NCBI GenBank assembly: GCA_013076295.1
Contig: RQOL01000721.1
Location: 8,213-72,212, forward strand
Origin: Sanderia malayensis
Lineage: Eukaryota; Cnidaria; Scyphozoa; Semaeostomeae; Pelagiidae
Direction of reading: 5' to 3'
DNA length: 64,000 bases
Below, one piece after another: positions 1 to 11,190 of the stretch. The number at the start of each line of letters is the position of its first letter. Within the stretch, counting starts at the first letter, position 1. The notes under the pieces are model-generated. The model ran no database searches, was not told where the DNA came from, and saw only the letters and a program-made list of their open reading frames with translations. A program made the position numbers and the translations under genes.

Positions 1-1559
1 TGTATAGCGGTTTATCATTGATCTTTTGAAAATATTTGTACTATCCTCTGGTAAATCAGTTAACTCCTCTTGAGAAAGGAAAATTTTGTAACGATGTTCT
101 GGCAAATTGCTGTTTGCAAATAACACAGCAGGGGAACATTTACGGAGCCAGAGTTCTGGCAATGAATGATAAATAGCTTCTTGAACAGAACATTCCCTAC
201 TAGTTGTATATGCTCTTGCAATTTCCTTCATTTGTTCTTTTTTGTCAAATCCATGTGTCATAGCTTCCTGAGATGCTTGTTTCATGAGAAGTGATGTCTG
301 ACCCTCTGATTTTGAGAAATATGCGCACATGTAAGACACTGCTTTATAATGGTTAAAAACAGGCTGGATGTCAATGTTTGCTTCCCATGCGCTTAACCCA
401 ACTTCAAAATAATTATTCACAAAACATGAATTTGGTGGGCGCCTAAGGTGAATATGAAAATCGTCATCACATGAGATGGACAGTTGATGGTAGTAATTCT
501 CTTCCTCAATCCCCATTTGTGATAAGATATTGGCAGTAGTCCCTGATGTGAAATCAAAACTAACATTTGAGGGGATCAGATTAGCATCAATGTATGTTTG
601 ACTTTTTCAAGTAAGGTGTTTCTTTCCTTTAGAATATTGCATCGTATCTCCTCAGGTGTGTCTTTTGGTATAGGCACTGCAATTATTGTTCTATCAGTAA
701 AGAATTTACCAAATCCATACCTACACTCCACATTTTTGTATTTACGGCATGATTTTGAGTGTTTGTGAACCTGGTATGAGGTAACTAGATGGTATAGTTC
801 TGGATTGACAATTTTATCTGGAACTGATGCTTTGACTATTGGATCAACAAAAAATAGGTATTCCTCTTTTTTCTCGTGTCTCAAGGTGGGTGCATTAGGT
901 ACCTAAAGAAAAGCGTGTCTATGTGGGCTCCCTCTAACTGGAAATTCAACACGAATTGAATATTGCTCAACATTATTTAAAGGCCCATTTTTGGCTAACA
1001 CAATATGTTTAAAAAACAATTCAACCCTGTATTGAAAATGCCTAGCCAAGAGCACTGGATTACTATTCAATATACTGCACCTTTCAAAGTAGGAAAGCGA
1101 ATCAATGTTTTCCTGTGTAAGGTTTTTACCTTTCAACTTTGTAATGATAGACACAAGTTCATACCATCTGAGATCTGCACAAGAAAGTGTCACAAAAAAA
1201 GTTGGCAACCCTAACTGCTTTACCATTGCCATTACATCAAAAAGAAAGTTTTTCCAATAAGCAGGAGTACCTTTGATGGATTTCATAAAAGAAAATCCTT
1301 TATCCTGTGCAATAAAATTTTTAACAACATCGTTGTAATTTGCATTGAGCATTCCTGCAGTTATTCCTGCAGAGTGCACCCTTTTCAATGCAATGTTTAT
1401 GCTGTTGGTCAAGTTCAATTGCTGCAAAACCGAAGAAGCAAAAAATATGTAATCTGGGTCAGATGAGAATTGTTGTGTGTAATTCAAAAGTCTTTGATTA
1501 AAGTACTTAACAGGAGTAAGTTTTACAGTTCGATCTACATTGTATCCAAACTTCCCAGT
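1..1559 (-). pseudogene. Helitron Rep (HUH endonuclease) segment, broken, runs off the window edge
   Basis: This is the rolling-circle replication initiator part of a Helitron transposase. From high to low coordinates I read VKLTPVKYFNQRLLNYTQQF, then the HUH region ending GSPHRHAFL, then WVPNAPTL-like sequence, a CRYGFGKF stretch and the catalytic two-tyrosine motif YMCAY (about 310-330). Three lesions break it. A one-base insertion near 1558-1561 separates it from the N-terminal reading frame. An amber codon at 903-905 stands where the family has Trp. A frameshift lies near 600. Below 600 the frame stays open to base 1, so the helicase part lies outside the window. The metal-binding motif reads H-R-H, with a charged middle residue instead of the usual hydrophobic one. 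Identification is confident; activity is not expected. Confidence 0.88.
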
Positions 1560-1560
1560 T

Positions 1561-3207
1561 GGGAAAAGGTAAGAAAAAGCTATATAGAGGTATCTTTCCT
1601 TCTCCAGGGGCCATGGTCATAATTTCATCATTGTAAAAATGAGATGGAATATTGCTGATTAGCATGGTATGACCAGAATTCACTCTGCCTTCATCCATTA
1701 GATCCTCTTCTTCCAACACAGAATGCGGATCTGTTGGAAGTTCAGTATTCTCTACCTCATCTTCTTCACACACAGAGAGGTTAATCAATTCTGATGGTAT
1801 TCCTTGTGTATCAATTTCTATTTTGTCATAAAGCCAGTTGTTTGACTTTAAGAATTCAAGTGCACAGTTTACAAACTGTGGTCGCACTGGCTCAAAATAC
1901 ACATGACCATTATAAATCATTTTACGCTTTAATTTTACTAATACTAAATAATTACTGTTTATTTCCCTCGGCAAAATATTACAGACTTCATCTGCATCAA
2001 CAGGGATGTTGCAAATACTCCCTTTCATTTTTGGTGATTGACCTTTAGGCAATATAACAACCTTTTTGAACAGCAATCTTTTAGATATTAAGATTTTTTC
2101 AAGATGTTTCAGACATTTTATTTCATCAGGTATTACAGAAAGTTGCCAATTGTTGCAAACAGACTGGCACAGAAGGTTATTTTTCTTTAATTTTTTGTCA
2201 CAAGTTATACAGATATATTCTAAACCATTAAAACTCTTCACTAAATATGGTGATAGCAGATTAGACTGGCTATACTTTTCCATGTGAAAAGCAACCACAC
2301 TTCTTTGATACAAGCATCTATGACAAACAACACATATGAAAAATGGACCCTGCTGAATTGCATTTTTGAATATTGCAACATAGTTCTTATTGGGATTAGT
2401 GTACCTGCTACACTGTTTTTCATGTTTCATGGAATTAATTGAATTTTGTTTTGTTTTTATTCTGATTTTTGCAGAAACAGGGTTGATGTCAGTATTACTG
2501 CTAGCAGATCTTTTCCCCAATTTTTGCCTTTTGTTTCTGAAAATAGTATAGGAAATTGACAATCTATTTTCTTCATTCATTTCAATATCAATGCATTGAG
2601 CTTCAAATGCAACTGTTTCAAGTAGATCTGCAACAAAAACCTCATGAATGTAATTTTCTATGTCATTAACACAACAAAATCTCATAAGCATGGAGAATCC
2701 ATTGTCTACAATTTCACCTCTGCTATTCTTGCTGTGAGAGTCAAATAAATAAAAAATTCTTTTTGTGACAAACACAGAAAGGCAATATTGTTTTATAAAG
2801 AAAAGCCTGCCAGTGCCAAGTCTCTCACCAAAAGGGAGTGAAAGATCAATTCTATCAGAATAACTCAACAGGCCACTTCTATTTGGTAGAAAAATGATAT
2901 TTGAAGTGGAACCATTGATATTCACAGCATATGGTATATCATCTACAGAGAGAAATCTATCAATATTCAAGTGTTTGTACAAGTTGTCTCCTTCATTTGA
3001 AATTTTATCAAGATCAACACTATCCCAGTGGTTTATACTTTTTACCTTGGACCAGATTAATGATATTAATGCATTGCACACACACTGCTTTCCAGCAGTT
3101 TCCCCAAATTTTGCATTGCCCTGGTGAAAAGATCCTTGAATTATTTTTGTAAAATTGTATCCATAAACATTTGGCAACATAAATTGATTACAATATTTAA
3201 CGTCCAT
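1561..3207 (-). pseudogene. Helitron N-terminal ORF: cysteine-protease-like domain plus zinc-binding DUF6570-like region
   Basis: This is the upstream part of the same Helitron protein, open for about 550 residues from MDVKYCNQF. Residues 25-170 look like the deubiquitinase-type cysteine protease fold known from the herpesvirus large tegument protein and from some Helitrons: QGN near residue 29, AGKQC with Cys42, and FDSH at 155-158, giving a possible Cys/Asp/His set. Around residue 290 a CVVCHRCLY motif and a second CITC pair suggest zinc binding. The LPKGQSPKMKG...LPR stretch is typical of the region just before Helitron Rep. The frame is lost by one extra base near 1560 (LPFPNWEV instead of LFPTGKFGYN), so the native protein continued into the Rep segment. 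The start is the first Met after the last in-frame stop; a separate upstream exon cannot be excluded. Confidence 0.75.
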
Positions 3208-3660
3208 GCTATATCAGCTCTAAACAAATTGATGTAATCTATTTCATTTCATTTGATGTTTTCTTTTGTTTTGAATCAAACACAATTTTACTGCAAAGCA
3301 ACTGAATATGACAACAAAAGCTGCAAATAATTAAACTGTAAATCATATAACTGATGCTTTATCTAAAGATCTAAAAGAATAAAGCGCTCATTTTGCACAA
3401 CCAAATGCCCCCATATCAACCCCAACCCCAGCTTTAACATCAAACTTTGTTAACAGTCCCTAGCTAGGCCTAGCCTAAATGGAAAAAAGCGCAAAGAGGC
3501 AGTTCAATTTTGGCGCATGGATATGGTATGGTAAATAGATAGCTAGGGTTGATGTAAATAGAATGTCAATGCTACTATTCTACTTACAGAAAAAAAATAA
3601 TCAAAGAAAAGCTTTGGGAATCACGAATGCCCAAAATGTCGCTTTCCGAATATTATATTC

Positions 3661-3887
3661 TTACCTGACTCTGGTAACTTTTTGTGGAAAAGGGCGTTTC
3701 TGCAAGTGAGCACTGCTTTTACAGTTTCTTCTAGTACGTTGAGAGATGCCACTGCGCTCCATTGATTTCCAGCCTGTGTGTCTTCATTGTGTGGACAGAA
3801 TGTGTGTTTCCATTGGATAAATAACAATAGCTTGTCATATCTTGAAGCTACTTCTACACTTCCAACGACAACGATGCTGTTTGTCAA
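3661..3887 (-). other. possible exon, not recognised
   Basis: An open frame begins MTNSIVVVGSVEVASRYDK and reaches a good donor (CAG/GTAAGA, about 3660). Upstream of the Helitron start a possible acceptor (TTGTTTAG) sits near 3220. Joining the two does not keep a reading frame, so it is at best untranslated leader or a decayed exon. No domain is recognised. Confidence 0.2.
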
Positions 3888-4696
3888 TATTGCTGTGTCA
3901 TGCCAACGCGGTGCTTATTTGCAGGCTCTGACTGAAAATGGACTCACTCAGGGTCAAAGATTGGGAGATCAGCATGGTAGCTGTGATGAATCAATGAAAT
4001 TTTATTTACAGAAATACAATTTTGTACTTCATTCAAATATGATTTTCCATCAGCAAAGCACACAAATTGCAAATTCACATTTCGCAATTTTGTTCTGACG
4101 GCTTTCATTGTCAAAAATTTATAAGAAATTAATGTCCAGGGCTGGTGTAGGCAGTTTCTTAAATTTTTGGGCTTGGTACTTTGCTACCAAAATATTGTTA
4201 CGTGTTTTCTTTTTTAAATAATGAATTAAGGTTTCCTTAGTACGTAGTTAGCTTTCAAAAGCAAGTAAATTGAAATAGGTTTTACACAGAAACTTTTTTG
4301 ATAACTTGACTTCAAATAAGGATAAAGCAGCAGGTAAATAAAAACAAAATCCCGACTTCCGCTTTTCCATATCTTCAGGCAGGAGCTGAGCTGTGCAGAG
4401 TGACGGCCTATGACTTACCTATCTGTTGTTTTGCACCATAGGTGTCGGAAATTTTATCTGAAACTAAACTTTGCCTCATAAAAGCCTCAGGCCAATATAT
4501 CATTTCTCAATTGTAAATATATGTTGATTGCTCAGACATTCTCTTGCACTGCTATTTTAAGTCCCTAAATCTCAAACGCATCCTATTGGCTAGTCCCATT
4601 GTCTGATTATCTAGTGGATCACTGCACACGGTGCGTTTTAATATTTGCTTTCGCTGACGCACGCAAATCAATAAAGTGTTGTTTAGGGCACACTAT
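3888..4696. other. non-coding stretch
   Basis: No coding exon, tRNA or repeat that I can support. Short open frames here have no recognisable motif. Confidence 0.5.
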
Positions 4697-4749
4697 TGTG
4701 GTGTTCATGGGCAAATATAACAATGTTATATTTGCCCATGAACACCACA
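4697..4749. repeat. perfect hairpin, 25-bp arms, 3-nt loop
   Basis: Arms 4697-4721 and 4725-4749 are exact reverse complements around the loop AAT. The arm begins TGTGGTGTTCATGGGC. Pairing stops one base outside the arms. No coding role is seen. Confidence 0.9.
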
Positions 4750-5167
4750 TTGTTTGGGTCTCGGTAATTTCTGTGGTACTTGAAAACAGTTCCTGATAAC
4801 AATCTACAGTAGCTAGCGGAAGACACAATAATTTCAAGGTATAACAGATTTGTAGTAGGTAATTATTAAACAGTATATTCCTTTGTAGACAAATTATTCA
4901 CAAGGGCGACAGTAGTCAATCATTGTAGTCAATCACAAGGGCGACAGTGTACCTTCAAAGTCTATAATAAGTGTACAATATTACTGAGAGCAATTGTTTA
5001 AAAAGTGTATAGAAAGTGGTGTTTTTTCTGATTTAACTGTTTTTAGAAAAAACTTTGTTGTAAAAAATACTGCATGGCTTCTTATTTTGCTCAATTATAA
5101 GCTTGTCAATTTTAAGAGGTTTCTTAAAAAAATATTGCATGTTTAAATTTAAAGAAATTTGTCTCAC

Positions 5168-5748
5168 CAAGTTGGTTGATTTGGTCATTATACTGGAATA
5201 TTTATGTTGAATGTGCTTTGTTGCAACATCTTCAAGAAACTGGAGGCACTTCACATGCTTGACAGCTTGTCTACCAACCAGGGCAATGTAATCCTTCCGT
5301 TGATTGTTTCTTTCAATTTTATCTGGCAGGAATATGGCATTTGGGACAGTGAATATTTTTGCAATGTCTGGCTTTCTATCATCCAAACCACACCCAGAGA
5401 CTCTATTTTCAGTAATTAGCATTGCAACCCAGTTTACACAGTCATTCTGGCGTTCAAGCGTCATTTCGTGTGGCTGTGCAGTGTAATTGAAGTTATCAAT
5501 CACTATTTTACGACCTATGTCTGGAATTACTGCTTGATTAGGAACTGGAATATGATCAAAACGCTTCCCATCTGCATCTACTTGCTTTAATATGGCATCC
5601 AGGTGGCCTTTGCCACATTTATCCAGCTTTTTGCACAAAAATGTGTGTGACACAGTCAACCGTAATGCTCCCAGCCTTATTAGAGTAGCCTGGCAGAGAA
5701 AAGTATAAAACCTTATTACACTCTATATATAACAATTTTTTGCTGAGT

Positions 5749-5795
<47 letters not shown>

Positions 5796-6904
5796 CAATG
5801 ACAAAAAACACACAACCATTAAAAAAAGGGTGGCAAACAGAACAAGTTATCAAAATATATATAAATATTATATATATTTATATATATATTAGTATATATA
5901 TATATCTGTACAGTTTGTTTTAATTACTGGAATTTTTGAAAGTTTTATATGAAAATGAAAATTCAAAATTCAGTGTGTTATATACAGCTGTTCAAATTAA
6001 GACTCACCATAAATCCTGAGTGCCTCATCATCAAAGTAAGTAATAGCTGTACAGCAGTCAATCGTCTGGGCCTGTTTTTCAAAAATACTGCAGCAGTGAA
6101 AAAAAGATTGTCATCTTTTTGTTGCTTCTGCATTGCGAAATGGCCATCAGTGCTGATCTCACGAGTGGTGCTTTAATTGTGAGTTCCTCATCAAGCTTCT
6201 CAAATGTGAAGCCAAATATTTCCTCCTTGCTGGTCAGCCGGAGACAACTTGGTGCATTCTTTTCTTGCTTTTCGGCAGAAACCCTTTTGGCAGGGCAGTT
6301 TTCAAGAATCTTGGCAGATCGTTTTCAGTGACTTGGTTTGATTTTATCAGCACAAAGTCTGATGGACTCTCTGTCAATTTCTTTTAGAAACAACTCAATG
6401 ATTTGTGGCCGTAGCGCTGAGTGTTTCCAGGCAGCAGTGGCAAGCTGCTTGTATGTGCCCCGACATAACATTCACCCAACTGATTTGAGGTCTTGGGGAA
6501 TCTGCCTCTTAATAGTTTTGAATTTCCACTACTCCAGACTACTTTTATAGAGACACTTGTTTCTGCAACTGAGCTGTCAGAAAGATTTGGTGTGTCGTTT
6601 GGTTTTGTTTTTTTGCTCGTGGAGTGCTTGCCAGTGGATATTCAGTGCTCCAGGTTTTGCTCAAGGGCGATAAAAAAGTAAATTTATCTATTTCGTCGTT
6701 ATGCCTGTTTGGCGACACATCAGCACACCCCTCAACCACATCATCTTTTTCAACATTACATTCAGGCACAAACAGTGCTCGCTTGGAACATTTAATTTTC
6801 ACTGATATGCCACGTTCTGTTGCAGCTTTGCGATATTTTACGACAGTTCGTCTTCGATTTTTCAACTTTATTCGTGCGATCATACGTTTCAGGAGTCTCA
6901 ACAA
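5168..6904 (-). pseudogene. decayed copy of the DUF6589-type transposase gene
   Basis: The exon at 5168-5689 encodes ATLIRLGALRLTVSHTFLCKKL...VIDNFNYTAQPHEMT, closely similar to the gene at 31.3-35.1 kb. It has the same acceptor and donor positions (CCAG/GCTACT at 5690; GTGAGA at 5167). An upstream exon ends at a GTGAGT donor near 6007 and encodes RLTSKEEIFGFTFEKL and, after a frame break, LTAVQLLLTLMMRHSGFM. Both are collinear with the other copy. Further upstream, an open frame at 6545-6904 (basic N-terminus MLRLLKRMIARIK) is probably the gene's 5' coding part. Several frameshifts and stops are present, and the 3' exons (zinc finger, rest of the transposase core) are missing, so this is a truncated relic. 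Confidence 0.75.
5751..5796. repeat. (ATT)n microsatellite
   Basis: About 15 uninterrupted ATT triplets. An AT-dinucleotide-rich stretch follows at about 5858-5905. Confidence 0.95.
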
Positions 6905-7586
6905 GAACGATATCTATTCTGATGTTTGCCATAGAGCACTGCAAGCTTGTTTTATTTTAAACTACCTTTTCGACCAGATTAAAGTCCATCGCTTTTCCAT
7001 TGACAGATTCGTAAGCAAGTATGCATGTCGGCGCCATTTTCCATATTCGATTTGTTTCTGTGGTTCGTCAGCGCGCATTGTCTATTTTGTCTTCCAATCT
7101 GAAACTTCTTTGTATTTATCTACGTTATAGTTTACCTAAAAATGAATGCATGACTCATTTAATTATTGAGCTATAATAACATTCTTTATGACTCCTGTTT
7201 TATAATGCCTATTAATCAGTTCAGAACAAGAAATCAATATCTTTCGTTTAATTTGCTCCGTCGTTCGTATCACCCTAAACCTTTTCACAAACTTCTCTGT
7301 TGATCATTTCCTAGCCTTCCGCGAATGTGCACTATCAATGTAATCTTTGTGATCAGCCCAAAGCTGTAACAGATAACCGGTTCTTGGCTTTTTAGCCTTT
7401 TTGCCTTTTATTGTTGTTTGGCTTGCTGTTTGATGCGGTTCTGCTCATACAGACTGGATTTCTTGATTAATGCGCGGTGTTTGAAAATTTGTATTAACCG
7501 AATTTGTATCTGGAACATGCCCTTGTGGCTGATACCAAGTACATGGACTCATTGCCATCGCATTTGCAGAATAGTCGAAAACTAGG
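6905..7586. other. non-coding stretch between the DUF6589 relic and repeat array 1
   Basis: No supported gene. It may hold remnants of the relic's 5' end; a short ATGGCAAACATC frame on the minus strand lies just above 6904. Confidence 0.4.
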
Positions 7587-8333
7587 GGTCATCACTCGCT
7601 TCGCTCGTTCGCCCCAGACCGTCAAGTAGAAAAAGCTTAATTTGGTTGGCGCACTTCGTGCACTGCATTCGCTTCGCTCACGCCTGTTTCAGCCCCACGT
7701 AGAATGAGTTAGCTCGCTACGCTCGCCTGTCTATCTATTATCAAGAAACATTGACTGATAGGGCGCACTTCGTGCGCTGCATTCGCTTCGCTCATGCCTC
7801 TTTCAGCCCCACGTACAATGGGTTAGCTCGCTAGGCTCGCCTGCCTATCTATTATCAAGAAACATTGACTGACAGGGCGCACTTCGTGCAATGCATTCGT
7901 TTCGCTCATGCCTCTTTCAACCGCAAGTAAAATGGGTTAGCTCGCTACGCTCGCCTGTCTATCTATTATCAAAAAACCTTGCCTGGTAGGGCGCACTTCG
8001 TGCGCTGCATTCGCTTCGCTCATGCCTTTTTCAGGCCCACATACAATGGGTTAGCTCGCTACGCTCACCTGTCTATCTATTATCAAGAAACATTGACTGA
8101 TAGGGCGCACTTTGTGCGCTGCATTCGCTTCGCTCATGCCTCTTTCAACCCAACGTACAATGGGTTAGCTCGCTGCGCTCGCCTGTCTATCTATTATCAA
8201 GAAACATTGACTGGTAGGGCGCACTGTGTGCGCTGCATTCGCTTCGCTCATGCCTCTTTCAACCACACGTACAATGGGTTAGCTCGCTACGCTCGTCTGT
8301 CTATCTACTATCAAGAAACATTGACTGATTGTC
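7587..8333 (+). repeat. tandem array 1: conserved head plus six 114-bp units
   Basis: A head starting CTAGGGGTCATC (about 7587) leads into units whose shared GGCGCAC motif recurs at 7648, 7762, 7876, 7990, 8104 and 8218, exactly 114 bp apart. Each unit carries the inverted repeat GCGCAC-TTC-GTGCGC, the mirror-symmetric string CTCGCTTCGCTC or close variants, CAATGGGTTAGCTCGCTACG, and a TATCTATTATCAAGAAACAT spacer. Since 114 is a multiple of 3, one frame stays open across several units; that is arithmetic, not evidence for a protein. The array ends inside a unit and lacks the tail seen in the other two copies. Confidence 0.93.
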
Positions 8334-8598
8334 TTGAGAATCATTGTGTTGACTTAAATAATGATTTTGAGGCTATTTTTACAGAACAAGCTTTTGGAGA
8401 TTAGTTCGCAGACTCTACAGTTTGGCCGAGGACTGTTTGAGGATGCGCGCAGGCTACAATTTTCGTGATGATAAACAAATTACAATTTTGGTTAGATCTT
8501 CACACAGCACTTTGTGAAAAAAGTTTAACTGATTGAGAAAATTATGTCGTCTTTTTTCTGTCAACCTTTGAGGAAAAAGCAAAATTTTGAACTAAGCA

Positions 8599-8697
8599 CC
8601 CCCCTCGAATAAGCACCCCCCTCGAATAAACCCCACCAAAAAAATTATTTTTGCAAATAAGCCCCTTCGGGGCTTATTCGAGGATTTACGGTATTCT
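8599..8697. repeat. short hairpin-ended repeat (TCGAATAAGC type)
   Basis: Two CCCCCTCGAATAA copies are followed by AATAAGCCCC-TTC-GGGGCTTATT, a perfect 10-bp-arm hairpin, and then TCGAGGATTTACGG. It looks like the end of a small DNA transposon. No second end is identified. Confidence 0.6.
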
Positions 8698-8847
8698 CAG
8701 AACTACAATATATAAAGCAACATGATAACGTATAATATTACAGTGTGGTTGTGATATTTGTCATTACCCAGAGTTTCATGCGTTTGCAATAATGAGACAA
8801 CTAGATTCAACAACTTCTATTTAAAAATTATGCATTGCAAAGTTGTA

Positions 8848-9922
8848 TACTCTTAGCTCCAATAAATATGGAAACGCCTGATGAAAAATGGCGTCTAGAA
8901 GTGGCCCTAGGCCTGAGAAAGAAAATTTACATAACATTATAAAACTACCGAGCCGGTTTCAATAGCGAATATATTTAGCATAAATATTCTCAAAATTTCA
9001 TACATTTTCAAATGAAAACATAATTTAAAATATACCATAGTGTTTTGCAATAGTATTAAAAGAAAACTGCGAAGAGGTCCCTTAAAAAATGTTTACGAAA
9101 ATTTATCGAAGTGGAGTAATTAAAACGCCAGTAATTATAATTTATTTGACTCGAATCCACGCAAATTGTCTCTCATTTAAGAGAGAATGTTTTAACATTT
9201 TGAAAAATATAAGAATTGTTTAGGTAACTGTCTTGACCTTTTACAATTCACGGTTGAAGTCTTTGTTTACAACTTGAGAAGCACATGTTTTGTTTTCCAA
9301 ATTTCAAATTGGGTTTTAAAAAATAAAATTTTTGTTCACTTCAGAAAATGTTAAGCCCTTAAAAATTATATCAAATTATAATATTTGAAACAAATTATAG
9401 GAATATCCATGTCTGATTTTTTGTTATGGCGCTTAACCTTCTTTTTTTGCTCTGGAAAAAAATTACGGAAAAGTAGGTTTTGTCCAATCACATTCCTAAA
9501 ATGATAAACAAAGACGTAAACCTTGAATTGTAAAAGGTCAAGACAGTTACATGAAAAATTGTTTTATTTTTCAAAATTTTAAAACATTCTCTTTTAAATG
9601 AGAGAGAATTTGCGTGGCTTTGAGTGAAAGAAATTATAATTATTGGCGCTTTAATTACTCCACTTCGATAAATTTTCGTAAACATTTTTTAAGGGACCTC
9701 TTCGCAGTTTTCTTTTAATATTATTGCAAAACACTATGGTATAGTTTAAATTATGTTTTCATTTGAAAATGTATGAAATTTTGAGTATATTTATGCTAAA
9801 TATATTTGCTATTGAAACCGGCTCGGTAGTTTTATATTGTTATGTAAATTTTCTTTCTCAGGCCTAGGGCCATAGACGCCATTTTTCATCAGGGGTTTCC
9901 ATACTTATTGGAGCTAAGAGTA
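8848..9922. mobile_element. foldback element with ~430-bp inverted arms and 6-bp target duplication
   Basis: The left arm (about 8848-9280) and right arm (about 9490-9922) are imperfect reverse complements with a loop of about 200 bp. Termini are TACTCTTAGCTCC and its complement. The hexamer GTTGTA flanks both sides (8842-8847 and 9923-9928), which I read as a target-site duplication. There is no transposase gene; a 65-codon open frame in the right arm is incidental. It is a non-autonomous DNA transposon of unassigned superfamily. Confidence 0.85.
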
Positions 9923-9990
9923 GTTGTATAGTCTGCATAATCCATCTTGTGTAATCTTCTGTATGCAATAGAAAGCAACATTGTGTTAGT

Positions 9991-10616
9991 ATTACCTACT
10001 GCTCTTCTAAATCGACACCTATAGTAGGTGGCTCATCTTCATAATCATGCACAAAATTATCTACAAGTGAAAGCATGTCCATCAAACGTTTGCAAAACTC
10101 TCTGCTTTACAAGTACTCCATGTCTGAAAAGACTTAAAATTGTATTTTCAAATACATAAAAAACTTTAATTGGATTGAAATGTTTTTAATAGGTGGTTTG
10201 AGGGAAGTTACAACTTGAAATTAAATGACAGCTCAAATCTGAGCCACATATTATAAATATTATAGGCAGCTAATACTAATTTCCATAGGAAATTAACAAT
10301 AAACAATAGCTACCTAATGATGAAAAAAGTATAGCTAATTCGGTAATAATGTAAGCCAAAGATTTCAAAAAGACTTCAACCATGTATTGTAATATACTGA
10401 TATCACTTTCCTTTCCTTTTGATGGTTTTTCCTTTTTCTTTTTTGGGTAATGTTTTCTTACTGGCTTTCTCTGTATCAATCCTGTTTCACAACCCCTGTG
10501 TACATCAATTATTGACACAGTGGGCTCGTTTTGGTTAGAACGGCCAGGAAGATCAATATTATTCAAGCTTTCTAAAGATTTGGCAAAAGATTGTTTTGCT
10601 AGACTTCTTTTTCTAA
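9991..10616 (-). pseudogene. two-exon gene fragment, not recognised
   Basis: The upstream exon follows an acceptor (GTTGTTCATAG, about 10617) and reads KFRKRSLAKQSFAKSLESLN, continuing to a lysine-rich stretch (HYPKKKKEKPSKGKESD). A downstream segment after an acceptor near 10135 reads SREFCKRLMDMLSLVDNFV with an acidic end and a stop at about 9999. An in-frame TAA precedes SREF. The composition looks like real coding sequence, but I recognise no family. It may be the C-terminal end of a transposon protein. Confidence 0.4.
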
Positions 10617-10841
10617 ATTTCTATGAACAACAAGTAAATAAATATATTGTAATTTACATGGTATTTTACAGCAAATATAAAGCTTACAATATGTTTATTT
10701 GTGACACTAAGTTGGCATTTTAAGAACACTGTAAATACATAACAGCATTGTTTTAGCTCCTGTTCTTTGCGCTGGAGAACTTGTTGAACGAATGTGAGTA
10801 TTCCTTGGAGATCATTTCAATCAAGCATCATATAATGATCA

Positions 10842-11190
10842 CTAGGGGTCATCACTCGCTTCGCTCGTTCGCCCCAGCCCGTCAAGTAAAAAAGGCTTAA
10901 TCTGGTTGGCGCACTTCGTGCGCTGCATTCGCTAACGCTCATGCCCCTTTGAACCCCACGTACAATGGGTTAGCTCGCTGCGCTCGCCTATGGTTGGCGC
11001 ACTTCGTGCCCTGCATTCGCTAACGCTCATGCCCCTTTCAATCCCACGTACAATGGGTTAGCTCGCTGCGCTCGCCTGTCTATCTGTTATCAAGAAACAT
11101 TGACTGATAGGGTGCACTTCGTGCGCTGCATTCGCTCCCGCTCATGCCTCTGGCTACTCCTCTTACAATAGTTTGGCTCACTCCGCATGC
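10842..11190 (+). repeat. tandem array 2: head, about 2.5 units, tail
   Basis: Same head as array 1 (CTAGGGGTCATCACTCGC), then units at about 10909, 10996 (a shortened unit) and 11111. A tail follows, reading GGCTACTCC, CTTACAATAGTTTGGCTCAC and CCGC. The tail matches the end of array 3 and is distinct from the 114-bp unit. Confidence 0.88.

Noticed and set aside
1507..3207. Endogenous herpesvirus-like gene, from the tegument-type protease motif
   Set aside because: The same frame continues into Helitron-specific regions and Rep; no other viral genes are near.
4599..4837. Opposed open frames through the 25-bp hairpin
   Set aside because: Palindromic DNA gives similar codons on both strands; no coding features.
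7759..7780. Rho-independent terminator-like hairpins (GCGCAC-TTC-GTGCGC)
   Set aside because: Bacterial terminators are not expected here; no T-run follows and the hairpin repeats in every unit.
7587..8333. CRISPR-like array
   Set aside because: Units are contiguous 114-bp tandem repeats without unique spacers, in a eukaryotic genome.
7979..8404. 141-codon open frame with a 38-residue internal repeat (RAHFVRCIRFAHA)
   Set aside because: It is the 114-bp repeat read in one frame; 114 is divisible by 3, so the frame stays open by arithmetic. Arrays 2 and 3, with other indels, do not keep it.
9488..9685. 65-codon open frame on the minus strand
   Set aside because: Lies wholly within an arm of the foldback element and is not kept in the other arm.
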